A DNA stretch of 64,000 nt from Mycobacterium pinniadriaticum (GCF_026242045.1 NZ_JAPJDO010000013.1:1-64000), one strand, 5' to 3'; numbered from the stretch's first letter, positions 1-8,571 are shown. Translations and numbers: made by a program. Notes: generated by a model from the sequence alone, not told the origin.

Positions 1-790
1 TTCCGGCGCTGGTGGTGTCGTGGCCGGCGCTGGCGACGATGACGTAGTAGGAGGCGGTGTCCATGTCGGACAGCGGCGCTCCGTCGATGGTGGCGTTGGC
101 GATCGCCGAGGTCAGGTCCTCGGTGGGGTGTTCGCGCCGCGAGGCGGTCAGGGCGGCGAAGTAGTTGAAGAAGTCCAGCAGCACCGCGAGCATGGCGTCA
201 CTGGATTCATTGCGTTGAAACTCGGTGTCGTCGCCGCCGAACAGTTCTTGGGTCAGGCTCAGCATCCGGGGAAAGTCCGATTCCGGCAGGCCCAGCAGGG
301 TCAGGATCACATACAGCGGGTAGTTGACCGCGATCTCCTGGGCGAAGTCGAGTTCGGGGCCGCGCTCGAGCATCTTGTCGACGTAGATCTTGGCCAGCTC
401 GTCGCAGCGGGCTTTCAAGTCCCGCATCGCCTTCGGGCGGAACCAGTCCGCGCCGATCTTGCGCATATCGCGGTGGTGCGGGTCGTCCATGTGGATCAGT
501 GTGCTCAGCCCGATCCCGGCTTCGCGGTCGGCGCGCAGTTTGTCGTCGAGTTCGGTCGCCACGAGGATCGACCGAGGATCGTTGGTGAACAGGTCGTTCT
601 GCCGCTCGATGTCCATGATGTCGGCGTGTTTGGTGATCGCCCAGAACGGCCGATACCCCTCCACGTCGACCCACGACACCGGAGCGTGGGCACGCAGGTG
701 CGCCAGCGCCGTATGGAGCGCCGATTCGTCCGTGTAGGACGTCGGTTCGGCCAGAACACGGGCCGCGTCATCCATGATCCGTGCGGTCAT
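1..790 (-). CDS. Cytochrome P450, 5' part only
   Basis: The reverse strand is open from an ATG at 790 to the window edge, giving 263 residues with no stop; the heme-binding C-terminal half lies outside the window. I read P450 features directly: the early helix segment HMDDPHHRDMRK (helix C region, about residue 105) and the I-helix oxygen-activation motif AGHDTTSAG at the very end. P450s of this type use ferredoxin-delivered electrons to hydroxylate hydrophobic substrates; the sequence looks like the mycobacterial sterol/fatty-acid-hydroxylating groups, but I cannot assign a CYP family. It is divergent from a TetR gene and shares with it a palindromic operator, so it is probably the repressor's target. 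No frameshift is visible in the part present. Confidence 0.88.
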   Translation of the reverse strand, partial: MTARIMDDAARVLAEPTSYTDESALHTALAHLRAHAPVSWVDVEGYRPFWAITKHADIMDIERQNDLFTNDPRSILVATELDDKLRADREAGIGLSTLIHMDDPHHRDMRKIGADWFRPKAMRDLKARCDELAKIYVDKMLERGPELDFAQEIAVNYPLYVILTLLGLPESDFPRMLSLTQELFGGDDTEFQRNESSDAMLAVLLDFFNYFAALTASRREHPTEDLTSAIANATIDGAPLSDMDTASYYVIVASAGHDTTSAG

Positions 791-815
791 CGGTCACTCC
801 CTTGCGCCGAGCGGG

Positions 816-843
816 TAATCTAGAACGGTCTCGTTCTAGATTA
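816..843. promoter_or_regulatory. Perfect inverted repeat, likely TetR operator
   Basis: TAATCTAGAACG, four spacer bases GTCT, then CGTTCTAGATTA: a perfect 12-bp inverted repeat centred between the P450 start (790) and the TetR start (877). The size and position are typical of a TetR operator that controls both divergent genes. Assignment to the adjacent regulator is inference from position. Confidence 0.75.
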
Positions 844-876
844 TGGCGCGCACCACAAAGGGGTCAAGATGGTCTC

Positions 877-1485
877 GTGACGGTCGAAGGACGCACCTAC
901 GGAGGGCTGAGTCCCCGGCAACGCTCGCAGGAACGCCGCGAGCGTCTGCTCGAGGCCGCGCGCGCCCTGATCGCCGAACACGGCGTGGCGGCGCTGACCG
1001 TCGACGTGGTCTGCCAGCGCGCGAAATTGAGCAAGCGGTACTTCTACACCGAGTTCGCCACCAAAGACGACCTGCTCGACGCTTGCGCCGACGAGCTGTA
1101 CGTCCGGCTCAAAGCGGCGATGGAGACCGTGCTGAGCACCACCCCGCTAGCCGACCGAGCACACGGCGTACTCCGCACGGTGGTGCACACATTGGTCGTC
1201 AGTGCCGCCGATGCGCGGCTCTACATGGAGTCACCAGGGTTCCCGCGGCTACGCGCGCTCCAACAACGCGAGATCGGTGAGTTCACCGGCCGCATCGCCG
1301 CCGAGGCGATGCCCTTCACCGGAGCGCCGAAATCATCGGTCGACCGTCAACTCGTGACCAGGGCCCTGGTCACGGCGGCCACGGAGTTGATCATCGCGTG
1401 GCTGCACGGTGACATCGACACCGACGAAGACACCCTCGTCGAGACCCTGACCGCCATCACCGTCGGGGCGGCCGGAGCCATCTAG
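877..1485 (+). CDS. TetR/AcrR family transcriptional regulator
   Basis: 202 residues starting at GTG 877, preceded by AAAGGGG (857-863). The frame is open further upstream, but a longer start would run through the operator palindrome. The N-terminal helix-turn-helix covers about residues 15-65: a QRSQERRERLLEAARALIAEHG helix start and the recognition segment VVCQRAKLSKRYFYTEFATKDDLL, the classical TetR signature with the KRYFYTEF variant of the YYHF block. The C-terminal ligand/dimerisation domain is generic. Its stop is immediately followed by the ATG of the siderophore-interacting protein, so the two are co-transcribed. It probably represses itself and the divergent P450 through the 28-bp palindrome. 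The ligand is unknown. Confidence 0.9.
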   Translation: MTVEGRTYGGLSPRQRSQERRERLLEAARALIAEHGVAALTVDVVCQRAKLSKRYFYTEFATKDDLLDACADELYVRLKAAMETVLSTTPLADRAHGVLRTVVHTLVVSAADARLYMESPGFPRLRALQQREIGEFTGRIAAEAMPFTGAPKSSVDRQLVTRALVTAATELIIAWLHGDIDTDEDTLVETLTAITVGAAGAI

Positions 1486-2289
1486 ATGAGCTTCTCGCAC
1501 GCGTCCGTTGTCGAGGCGGTCCACGTCAGCTCGCGGCTGCGCCGGATCAGCCTGCGCGTCGACGATCCCGAAGCACTGGCCATCCCGTCGGGCGGCGACT
1601 GTGCCGTCGGCGTCTATTTCGATCCGGGGTCTCCCGGCCAGGGACGAACCTATTCCGTTCGGCGCACCGACGGCGACCGGGTCGACCTCGACATCGCGCT
1701 GCACACCGGCGGGGCGGGCAGCGCCTGGGCACAGACCGCGACCACTGGAGATCGAGTCGGACTCGACCACGCCCGCGCGTGGTACCGCCCGCCACCCGCC
1801 GCGGCGTGGCAGGTGCTGGTCAGCGATCTCGCCGGCCTGCCCGCCACCGCCCGCATCATCGAGGAAACGCCTCCGGCCATCTCGACCACCGTGATCGTCG
1901 AGACCGTCGACCATCATGACCTCGACTACCTGCCCGCCGGCCCCGGCGTCACCCTCGTTGCCAGCCTGGGCACCGGAAACGGCCTCGCGCCGAGCCGGCT
2001 CCCCGAATTGGTGCGACAGGCCGACCTGCCGACACCCGGCTACTGCTGGTACGCCGGCGAAGCCGCGGGATCGCGCCAGGTCCGCAAGTACCTGCGCGGC
2101 CGGGGCTGGACCCGCGACCACTACGACATCAGCGGGTACTGGCGATTCGACTCCGAAACATGGGACGCCAAGTTCGCCCTGGTCGGCGACGAGATCGCGG
2201 GTGTGTACCACCGGGCGATCGCCGCAGGCAGGGACGACAAAGTGGCAGCCGAGGAGTTTGACGACGCGCTCGAACAAGCCGGCCTCTGA
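1486..2289 (+). CDS. Siderophore-interacting protein (ViuB/SIP family FAD reductase)
   Basis: 267 residues, with the ATG directly abutting the TetR stop. The family reduces ferric siderophores in the cytoplasm with NAD(P)H and FAD to release iron. Visible features: an N-terminal FAD-binding barrel with the RTYSVRR motif (about residue 57), the DLDIALH strand and the GGAGSAWAQ segment that contacts the FAD phosphates; a C-terminal NAD(P)H domain with YCWYAGEAAGSRQVRKYLR (about residue 187) and the terminal SGYWR motif typical of SIP proteins. Length fits the family. Operon membership with a TetR regulator and divergence from a P450 is unusual for an iron-uptake gene; the electron-transfer fold could serve another reaction here. 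Confidence 0.9.
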   Translation: MSFSHASVVEAVHVSSRLRRISLRVDDPEALAIPSGGDCAVGVYFDPGSPGQGRTYSVRRTDGDRVDLDIALHTGGAGSAWAQTATTGDRVGLDHARAWYRPPPAAAWQVLVSDLAGLPATARIIEETPPAISTTVIVETVDHHDLDYLPAGPGVTLVASLGTGNGLAPSRLPELVRQADLPTPGYCWYAGEAAGSRQVRKYLRGRGWTRDHYDISGYWRFDSETWDAKFALVGDEIAGVYHRAIAAGRDDKVAAEEFDDALEQAGL

Positions 2290-2334
2290 ACACGGTCACG
2301 ACCTCGACACAGGGTGACCCCGGCGTGGCCTATT

Positions 2335-2356
2335 TGTGATGTGCATCACCTATACT
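2335..2356 (+). promoter_or_regulatory. CRP-type site overlapping a -10 box
   Basis: TGTGA-N6-TCACC at 2335-2350 differs from the CRP consensus TGTGA-N6-TCACA only at the last base and contains the palindrome GTGATG-TG-CATCAC. A TATACT hexamer follows at once (2351-2356) and fits a -10 box. A CRP-like protein bound here would cover the core promoter of the small membrane protein at 2393, suggesting repression. Confidence 0.55.
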
Positions 2357-2392
2357 GAGAATGATGAGCCAGATCACAACCGGAGGTGTTCG

Positions 2393-2608
2393 ATGATCGG
2401 CATGGAACGTTCGAGAAGGTCGACACCCGTGCCGCTCTCGTCCGGTGCGATCAATCCACATCGCGGGCTGATGGCCGTCCTGATGGTCGTCATCTTCATC
2501 GCCGCCGTGGTCGGCGTGGTGGTGGCGCTATCGATGGGTCACGCGGCGTTCGTGCTGAGCATCGTGCTCATTGCGTTCGGATTGATCGCAGCCGCCGCCA
2601 TCTGCTGA
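2393..2608 (+). CDS. Small membrane protein, hypothetical
   Basis: 71 residues from ATG 2393, chosen because GGAGGT stands at 2382-2387 and the longer upstream frame would begin inside the CRP-like site. About residues 25-48 (LMAVLMVVIFIAAVVGVVVALSM) and 50-71 (AAFVLSIVLIAFGLIAAAAIC) are two hydrophobic helices, so it should be a two-pass membrane protein with a short charged N-terminal tail. It ends in cysteine. I do not recognise a family. It stands alone, downstream of the SIP gene but with its own promoter-like sequence. Confidence 0.65.
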   Translation: MIGMERSRRSTPVPLSSGAINPHRGLMAVLMVVIFIAAVVGVVVALSMGHAAFVLSIVLIAFGLIAAAAIC

Positions 2609-2800
2609 CCGCGCCCCCGCCCACGACACCCGTCGCGTCGTGGTGGAACACCTGACAGAACAACGCCTTTGCCGCCGCACGGTGTCGGCCGAACGAGCCC
2701 AGGCGCGGATATCACCTGAAACAATCTGCATTAGTTCTGCTTAACCGTATGAAGCATATTTAGCTGTACTGATTCAACGCGGCTCCGTACGGTCGATCCC

Positions 2801-3400
2801 GTGACCTCGCCCCTGCTCGTCGGATTCCTGACCTCGTTCACCCTGATCGCGGCTATCGGCGCCCAGAACGCCTTCGTCCTGCGGCAGGGCATCCGACGTG
2901 AGCACGTCCTGGCCGTGGTCAGTGTGTGCGCGATCTCCGATCTGTTGCTGATCAGCGCCGGCATCGCCGGAATCGGCGCACTCGTGACCGCCCACCCCCA
3001 GATGGTCACCGTCGCCAAGATCGGTGGTGCGGGCTTCCTTTTCGGCTATGGGGCGCTCGCGGCACGGCGAGCGTTGCGACCGTCGACCATGGCACCGGCG
3101 CAAGACGGCTCGGCTCGCCTGATCTCGGTGGTATTGACCTGCTTGGCGATGACCTTCCTCAACCCGCACGTCTACCTGGACACCGTCGTATTGCTCGGGA
3201 CGCTGGCCAACCAGCACGCCGACAGCCGGTGGTTGTTCGGCGTCGGCGCGGTGACCGCGAGCGTGGTGTGGTTCTTCAGTCTCGGGTTCGGCGCCCGGCG
3301 GCTGGCCGGCCTGTTCGCCACCCCCCTGACGTGGCGCATTCTCGACGGCCTGATCGCGGCCACGATGATCGGACTCGGCATCTCGCTGGCGGTGCCGTAG
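2801..3400 (+). CDS. LysE/ArgO family amino-acid exporter
   Basis: 199 residues, starting with GTG at 2801. The opening [29 protein letters not shown] is the family signature ([11 protein letters not shown] around residue 21), and the [18 protein letters not shown] block (about residue 117) with its conserved asparagine-proline is also diagnostic. Six hydrophobic segments are expected. The family exports lysine, arginine or related basic amino acids by a proton-coupled mechanism in the inner membrane. The usual divergent LysR-type activator (LysG) is not next to it. A TACGGT box 7 nt before the GTG suggests a leaderless transcript. Confidence 0.92.
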   Translation: MTSPLLVGFLTSFTLIAAIGAQNAFVLRQGIRREHVLAVVSVCAISDLLLISAGIAGIGALVTAHPQMVTVAKIGGAGFLFGYGALAARRALRPSTMAPAQDGSARLISVVLTCLAMTFLNPHVYLDTVVLLGTLANQHADSRWLFGVGAVTASVVWFFSLGFGARRLAGLFATPLTWRILDGLIAATMIGLGISLAVP

Positions 3401-3409
3401 ATGCCGTGA

Positions 3410-3429
3410 CCTGACACGTTGTTGTCAGG
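3410..3429 (+). terminator. Short hairpin after lysE-type gene
   Basis: CCTGACA, a six-base loop, and TGTCAGG form a 7-bp hairpin starting 10 bases after the exporter stop codon. There is no U-run, as usual in mycobacteria. It may end the exporter transcript before the convergent gene at 3549. Confidence 0.4.
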
Positions 3430-3548
3430 CGGCGAGCCTGCTAATTGATGGTTGTCCGCCAAGGCGGCGTGGCTTCGTCGAGTGTGGTGGCGGCGAAGGG
3501 AGCTGTGCACACGCGCAAGTCTGCGGACGGCGGATGTTCTGTTCGGCG

Positions 3549-4496
3549 TCACGTCGCTCGTCGCGTCAGCCCGTCATCCACCGCCGCACCAATCGACAGC
3601 GGCACTGAAGAGTCCGAGGCTATGGCACGGTGAATGTTGTTGGTGGCCTCGACGTTACAGAACCCCTGGCGTCCTTCCGCATTCGCTACGCACATAGTCT
3701 CAACGGTATATCCGAGCCCGCCGGGGAGCCCGAAGGCAATGCCGTCGATGGCGGCCGCTTCGACAACGAAGTCCTCGGCGTCAGCGAACCCCAGGCGCAG
3801 GGTTCCTCCCCGATTACTGAATCCGTCGGCCTCTTGGCGAATCACGATGTCGACGTCACGAGCGCAGTGGACTCTACCGTCACGGATAACGATGCCGTCG
3901 CGGTGGAGGTGACCGTCCGGCAGGAGAATCGTCATCGCCGAGAAGCTCAGATCGGCACCGAACGTTCCGGCGAACCAGCGATGCGCGAGAACCGCCAGAT
4001 AGTCACGCGGGCCCCACGAACGGTCGCGGAATGCCAGGGCATTCACTTCGTAGCGATCGCTTCCCAAGCGCACAGTCCCGGTGACCGTTCCGGCTCCTTC
4101 ATAATGCGCGGTGGACGTGGTCGCCTGCGCGCCGTAGAACAACATCGGCCCCCAGCCATGCCATATGAGGTCGGCATCGCACTCCCGATCGCGAACCTTC
4201 AACTGCCATAGACCGTCGTCGAGGATCAGTCGTTGCGCATCGCTTACGACATAACCCCGACCGGTCGACGCAGCCCACGGGACGCTCCAGTCGAGGGCAC
4301 GAAACCGATCTCCGGCGCGAGTGACGACACCGCACATGAATGCTGCGCTCTCACGCGCTGGGTTGACACCCAGCCGGTGGAAGCCGCCGATACCGTGATC
4401 GGTGTCGTACCACATCAGCCAGTGGCTGTCCTGGAAGGCCGGATCACCGTCGGCGTTGTGAACAAGGTCGTCGTCGGGATGGTAGTTCCTGGCCAT
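3549..4496 (-). CDS. AttH/CrtC-like (DUF7064-type) conserved hypothetical protein
   Basis: 315 residues from ATG 4496; the frame opens 14 codons earlier, but GAGGGAG lies just before this ATG and fixes the start. I see HWLMWYDTDHGIGGFHRLG near the N terminus (about residue 25) and FRDRSWGPRDY around residue 160; an aromatic-rich beta protein with a D-x-SWGxR motif is typical of the AttH/hydroxyneurosporene-synthase-like (lipocalin-pair) fold in mycobacterial lipid and steroid gene groups. No signal peptide or membrane helix is apparent. It is divergent from an APH-type phosphotransferase, a pairing that suggests work on the same small molecule. The family call rests on motif memory; the reaction is unknown. 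Confidence 0.6.
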   Translation of the reverse strand: MARNYHPDDDLVHNADGDPAFQDSHWLMWYDTDHGIGGFHRLGVNPARESAAFMCGVVTRAGDRFRALDWSVPWAASTGRGYVVSDAQRLILDDGLWQLKVRDRECDADLIWHGWGPMLFYGAQATTSTAHYEGAGTVTGTVRLGSDRYEVNALAFRDRSWGPRDYLAVLAHRWFAGTFGADLSFSAMTILLPDGHLHRDGIVIRDGRVHCARDVDIVIRQEADGFSNRGGTLRLGFADAEDFVVEAAAIDGIAFGLPGGLGYTVETMCVANAEGRQGFCNVEATNNIHRAIASDSSVPLSIGAAVDDGLTRRAT

Positions 4497-4546
4497 GACT
4501 CCCTCGTTGCGTATGGCTTCACGATCTCGGTGGATCATAACAGCTA

Positions 4547-4556
4547 TATGCGCATA
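4547..4556. promoter_or_regulatory. AT-rich palindrome in a divergent promoter region
   Basis: TATGCGCATA, a perfect 10-bp palindrome, lies in the 115-bp gap between the divergent genes starting at 4496 and 4612, inside an AT-rich patch that contrasts with the GC-rich surroundings. It could be an operator or simply promoter sequence. Confidence 0.3.
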
Positions 4557-4611
4557 ATATTGGCGATGCTAGTCTGCATCCTGGTAGCGAAGGACGCACC
4601 GGAAGGTTGAA

Positions 4612-5730
4612 ATGCGCAATCAATCACCTGAACGAACCGGGATGGACGCGGCGTCACCCTTGGCCCGGACCGTGGCCGACCTGACTCCGGAGTGGCTCAC
4701 CAAGGTCCTGGTCGGCAGTGGTGCGCTGGACGGCGGGTTCGTCGACGCGCTGGACGTCGCCTTGTTGGGCACCGGCCAGGCCGGTTCCACCGTTCGCGTC
4801 GTCCCGCATTACCGAGGAGAATCGGCACGCGCACCTGAGTCAGTCGTTGTCAAGCTCGCCTCGCTGGATGAGACGGCGCGACGAACCGGTGTGATGATGG
4901 GCGTCTACGAAGCCGAAGTCAGGTTCTATCGGGAGTTGGCGGCCACCGTCGACATCACGGTGCCTGACTGCCACCTGGCCGAGATCGACCTCGAAAACGG
5001 CTGGTTCACCCTGGTGCTCAGTGATCTCTCCGCCGCAGCCGTTGTCGGCGACATGGTGCGCGGCGGTTCTGTCGACCAAGCCGCCACAGCCCTCGAAGAG
5101 CTCATCAAACTACAAACCCCTCGATGGGACGATCCGAAACTCGCCAGCCTGAACTGGCTTGACCCGCAGCGCACGAAGATGATCTTCACCGTATTCGCCC
5201 AATCGGTGCCGGTGTTCCTTGAACGCTTCGGGTCGCAGCTCGACCACGACGAGATCGAGCTCTGCGAACGGGTCGCACCCCGAGCACCGGAATGGTGCGA
5301 TATCGCGTGGTCGAATGGCCCCTTCGTCATTCAGCACGGCGACTACCGCCTCGACAACATGCTGTTCGGGACAGCCGATTCCGCTCCCGCACTGACGGTC
5401 ATCGACTGGCAGGCGAGTCGGCTTGGTCCGCCGCTGCTGGACCCCGCCTTCTACCTGGGCAGCTGTCTGAGCGTCAGCGACCGGCGCGACCACGAACTCG
5501 AGTTGCTCCGTGACTACCATGCCGGGCTTGTCGCGCACGGTGTGACCGACTACTCGTGGAACCGCTGCTGGGACGACTACCGCCTACAATGCCTCTACGG
5601 GCTGATGGCCTGGGCCGGCAGCAGTACTCACGTGGAACGCACCGAACGTGGTGACGCGCTGTACTTGTCGGGCTTTCGCAGGCACGCCGCCCAGGCACTA
5701 GACCTCGACGCCGCCACGCTATTGGGATGA
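4612..5730 (+). CDS. APH/EcKinase-like phosphotransferase
   Basis: 372 residues from ATG 4612, with GGAAGG at 4601-4606 as ribosome binding site. The kinase-like core is clear: the nucleotide-binding lysine strand SVVVKLAS (about residue 80), the catalytic loop HGDYRLDN (His242-Gly-Asp244, Brenner-type H-x-D-x4-N) and the metal-binding aspartate in VIDWQ (Asp265). This is the aminoglycoside-phosphotransferase/choline-kinase fold. Mycobacteria carry many such proteins near acyl-CoA dehydrogenase and steroid genes, and most have unknown small-molecule substrates; drug inactivation should not be assumed. It is divergent from the AttH-like gene. Confidence 0.85.
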   Translation: MRNQSPERTGMDAASPLARTVADLTPEWLTKVLVGSGALDGGFVDALDVALLGTGQAGSTVRVVPHYRGESARAPESVVVKLASLDETARRTGVMMGVYEAEVRFYRELAATVDITVPDCHLAEIDLENGWFTLVLSDLSAAAVVGDMVRGGSVDQAATALEELIKLQTPRWDDPKLASLNWLDPQRTKMIFTVFAQSVPVFLERFGSQLDHDEIELCERVAPRAPEWCDIAWSNGPFVIQHGDYRLDNMLFGTADSAPALTVIDWQASRLGPPLLDPAFYLGSCLSVSDRRDHELELLRDYHAGLVAHGVTDYSWNRCWDDYRLQCLYGLMAWAGSSTHVERTERGDALYLSGFRRHAAQALDLDAATLLG

Positions 5731-6110
5731 CGCTCGTGGCCTCCGATTCGGGAGAATGAGGCGGCTGCGTTAGCAGGTCAGGTGTGCCCACGAGGAAAGC
5801 GCCTTGGCTGAGCACTTCGCTTCGGGGCCTGTGCACCGCACTAGAGCTGATCGACAACGACGAATCCGGGCCGAAGCCCGTCGCCGTCACCGTGGTTCAG
5901 ATAGCAGTGAACCAGCGGAGCCATGTCCTGGATGACTGGGCCCAAGTGGAATGGTCTCCTGAATGACGGGTTCCAACTTGAACGCGCCGCCGGCATGGTG
6001 AGTGGCCATGGACGACTTCATCGCGGCGGGGACGACCGGACTCGGTGTCGCCCTGACGCCGTCTCGACGCCGGTCCACCTTCGGTCGTCGCGCCGGTTAC
6101 TCTCCCAAGG
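5731..6110. other. 380-bp gap without a convincing gene
   Basis: No frame here has a plausible start, ribosome site and protein-like composition. Two related 20-base segments, 5917-5936 and 5948-5967, both end in CCTG(G/A)ATGAC and sit 31 bases apart, a weak direct repeat that may be a remnant of a lost element. The end carries the TACTCT box (6098-6103) for the next gene. Confidence 0.5.
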
Positions 6111-7082
6111 ATGGGCGACCGATGGACCAGACGAGGATTTCTGGGCGTTGCCGGCGCCGCGAGCCTGCTGGCGGCGACGGCCTGCTCCCCGGGCGGCCCC
6201 AGTGGGTCCAAGCCGGAGTCGGTGACCGTCAAACACGCCTTCGGTGAGACCACCCTGACCGCACCGCCGAAACGAGTGGTGAGTGCCGGACTCACCGAGC
6301 AGGACGATCTGCTCGCGGTCGGTGTGGTGCCCGTCGCGGTCACCAACTGGTTCGGTGACCAGCCGTTCGGGGTGTGGCCCTGGGCGCTGCCCAAGCTCGG
6401 GACCGCGCAGCCCGTTGTGCTCAACCTGGACAACGGAATTCAGGTCGGCGAGATCGCGGCACTCAAGCCCGATCTGATCGTGGCGGTCAACGCCGGCCTC
6501 GACGCCGACACCTACCAGAAGCTGTCGGCGATCGCGCCGACGATCGCCCAGTCCGACGGGGACGCCTTCTTCGAGCCGTGGAAGGACCAGGCCACCGCGG
6601 TGGGAACGGCGGTGTTCCAGGGCAGGCAGATGAAGCAGCAGATAACGAGCGTCGACGACAAGCTCGCCGAGGTGGCCAAGAACCACCCGGCATTCAAGGA
6701 CAAAACGGCGCTGCTCTTGGCGGGCAGCTTCATCGGCGACGCCGTGAGCGCGACCCGGCCCGGCTGGCGCACCGAATTCCTGACCGCGATGGGCTTCCAG
6801 ATTCCGGACACCCTCGCCACCTACGCCGTCGACGACCAGCAAGCCGCCATCCCCCGGAACAAACTCGGCGACGCGCTCGATTCCGCCGACGTGTTGATCT
6901 GGACAACCGAGAGCGACGAGCAGCAGGCCGCGCTGCTCGCCGATCCGGCCGTTGCCGCGCTGGACGCCCGGAACATTTTCACCGGCAAGGACCTCTCCGG
7001 CGCGATCGCGTTCGCCTCGCCGCTGTCCTACCCGGTGGTGGCCGACCAGCTGCCGGCACTGCTCTCACGCGCGCTGCGCTGA
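6111..7082 (+). CDS. fecB2: Iron-siderophore ABC transporter substrate-binding lipoprotein (FecB2-like)
   Basis: 323 residues. The N terminus has a twin-arginine motif (TRRGFLG, Arg7-Arg8), a hydrophobic stretch and a lipobox LAATAC with Cys25, so it is a Tat-exported lipoprotein anchored outside the membrane. The mature part is a class III binding protein: PKRVVSAGLTEQDDLLAVGVVPVAV, IAALKPDLIVAVNAGL and a helical backbone before the second lobe. It should capture ferric siderophores or heme for an importer whose permease genes are not in this window. Position next to the transporter, pxpBC and aac genes matches M. tuberculosis Rv0265c. TACTCT stands 7 nt before the ATG with no Shine-Dalgarno sequence, suggesting a leaderless mRNA. 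Confidence 0.88.
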   Translation: MGDRWTRRGFLGVAGAASLLAATACSPGGPSGSKPESVTVKHAFGETTLTAPPKRVVSAGLTEQDDLLAVGVVPVAVTNWFGDQPFGVWPWALPKLGTAQPVVLNLDNGIQVGEIAALKPDLIVAVNAGLDADTYQKLSAIAPTIAQSDGDAFFEPWKDQATAVGTAVFQGRQMKQQITSVDDKLAEVAKNHPAFKDKTALLLAGSFIGDAVSATRPGWRTEFLTAMGFQIPDTLATYAVDDQQAAIPRNKLGDALDSADVLIWTTESDEQQAALLADPAVAALDARNIFTGKDLSGAIAFASPLSYPVVADQLPALLSRALR

Positions 7083-7105
7083 CCCCCCGTGCTTGGATAG
7101 CAGCT

Positions 7106-7822
7106 GTGACGAGCAGCCAGGACACCGCGCGCGCCGACGCCCCGACCCCCGGATTCGCCCAAGTCGGCTCGCTCTACTATCCGGGCCTCGTCGCCGTGTT
7201 CACCGCCCTGGTGATCATCTCCAACGTCACCGCCACCAAAGGTGTCGCGTTCGGACCGATCATCGGCAACTGGTCGATCATCACCGACGGTGGTTTCATC
7301 GTCTTCCCGCTGACCTATGTGATCGGCGACGTGCTCTCCGAGGTATACGGCTTCAAAGCCGCGCGGCGGGCGATCATCCTCGGTTTCGCGATGAACGGGC
7401 TGGCCGCCCTGGCGTTCTGGGTGACGATCTACCTGCCGGCAGCGGACTTCTACACCAACCAAGAGCATTTCGAGAACGTCGTGCACGCCTACACCCAACT
7501 GATCGTGGCGGGTCTGGCCGGGTTCATCGTCGGGCAGACAGTCAATGCGTGGACCGTCGTGAAGATCAAAGAGCACACCAAGGAAAAGCATCTGTGGGCA
7601 CGGCTGGTCGGCTCGACATTCGCCGGACAACTCGGTGACACCCTGGTGTTCTGCAGCATCGCCGCCGGTGCCATCGGCATCAACACCTTCGGCGACTTCG
7701 TCACGTATACCGCGCTGGGCTGGGTCTACAAGACCGCCATCGAAGTGGTGATGTTGCCGGTGACCTATCGGGTGATCGGGTACATCAAGCGCCACGAGCC
7801 GACTTACACCCTGATGGTTTGA
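7106..7822 (+). CDS. yhhQ: Queuosine precursor transporter (YhhQ/QPTR, VUT family)
   Basis: 238 residues from GTG 7106, 24 bases after fecB2; the long open frame upstream is only the shadow of fecB2. The protein has about six membrane helices and the family signatures LVIISNVTATKGV (residue 32 region), FPLTYVIGDVLSEVYGFKAARRAI and a late GQLGDTLVFCSIA segment. The family imports preQ0/preQ1, precursors of the tRNA nucleoside queuosine or of 7-deazaguanine DNA modifications. No queuosine synthesis gene or tRNA-guanine transglycosylase is in the window, so this would be a salvage function. Short spacing suggests co-transcription with fecB2. Confidence 0.88.
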   Translation: MTSSQDTARADAPTPGFAQVGSLYYPGLVAVFTALVIISNVTATKGVAFGPIIGNWSIITDGGFIVFPLTYVIGDVLSEVYGFKAARRAIILGFAMNGLAALAFWVTIYLPAADFYTNQEHFENVVHAYTQLIVAGLAGFIVGQTVNAWTVVKIKEHTKEKHLWARLVGSTFAGQLGDTLVFCSIAAGAIGINTFGDFVTYTALGWVYKTAIEVVMLPVTYRVIGYIKRHEPTYTLMV

Positions 7823-7912
7823 CGCGGCCGATATTTATGAGATGCCTGGCGCACCTCTGGCAGTGCTCGAAAACCCGCGGATCCGGCCCGTCGACGGATC
7901 TACCGTCGGTCA

Positions 7913-8571
7913 ATGAGTGTGGCGACAGATCTCATGGTGTCCAACATAATCCGTGACTACGGCGACCAGGCGCTGCTCCTGGAATGCGAGTCGACCGAGC
8001 AGGTGCTGGCGGCGGCCGCGGCCCTGCGCCACGCGAAACTCCCCGGCGTGCTCGACATTGTGCCGGCGGCGCGCACCGTCTTGATCAAACTCGCCGATCC
8101 GCGATATCACGCGCCCACCCAGCAGCGACTCAAACAGATGTCTGCCGACTCCCCCGAACCGGGAACTCACCGGGGACCACATGTCGACGTGGTGATCGAG
8201 GTCGTCTACGACGGCGCCGACCTCACCGACGTCGCCACTCACACCGGCATGGACGTCGCCGGTGTGATCGAGGCTCACACCGCCGTGCCGTGGCGAGTCG
8301 GATTCGGTGGATTCGCACCAGGTTTCGCCTATCTGGTGGGCGGCGACCCGCGCCTGGCAGTGCCACGGCGCAGCGATCCGCGGACCGCGGTGCCGGTCGG
8401 GTCGGTGGGGCTGGCCGGCGAGTTCAGCGGCATCTATCCACGCCAGTCGCCCGGCGGTTGGCAACTGATCGGACGCACCGATGCGGTGTTGTGGGATATC
8501 GACCGGCCGCGACCGGCACTCCTGGAGCCGGGAATGTTGGTGCAGTTCCGGGCCGTCACCGGGAACTCGCG

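Noticed and set aside
2740..2800. LysG-type operator before the LysE gene
   Set aside because: Only a 4-bp TATG/CATA repeat is present and there is no adjacent LysR gene.
5784..5966. Small ORF or insertion-sequence remnant in the gap before fecB2
   Set aside because: No ribosome site, no recognisable transposase motif and no terminal inverted repeats; only a weak direct repeat remains.
6374..7105. An open frame joining into the YhhQ gene, giving an apparent 482-residue fusion
   Set aside because: The first part is the third-frame shadow of fecB2, rich in Arg/Gly; the YhhQ homology starts at GTG 7106.
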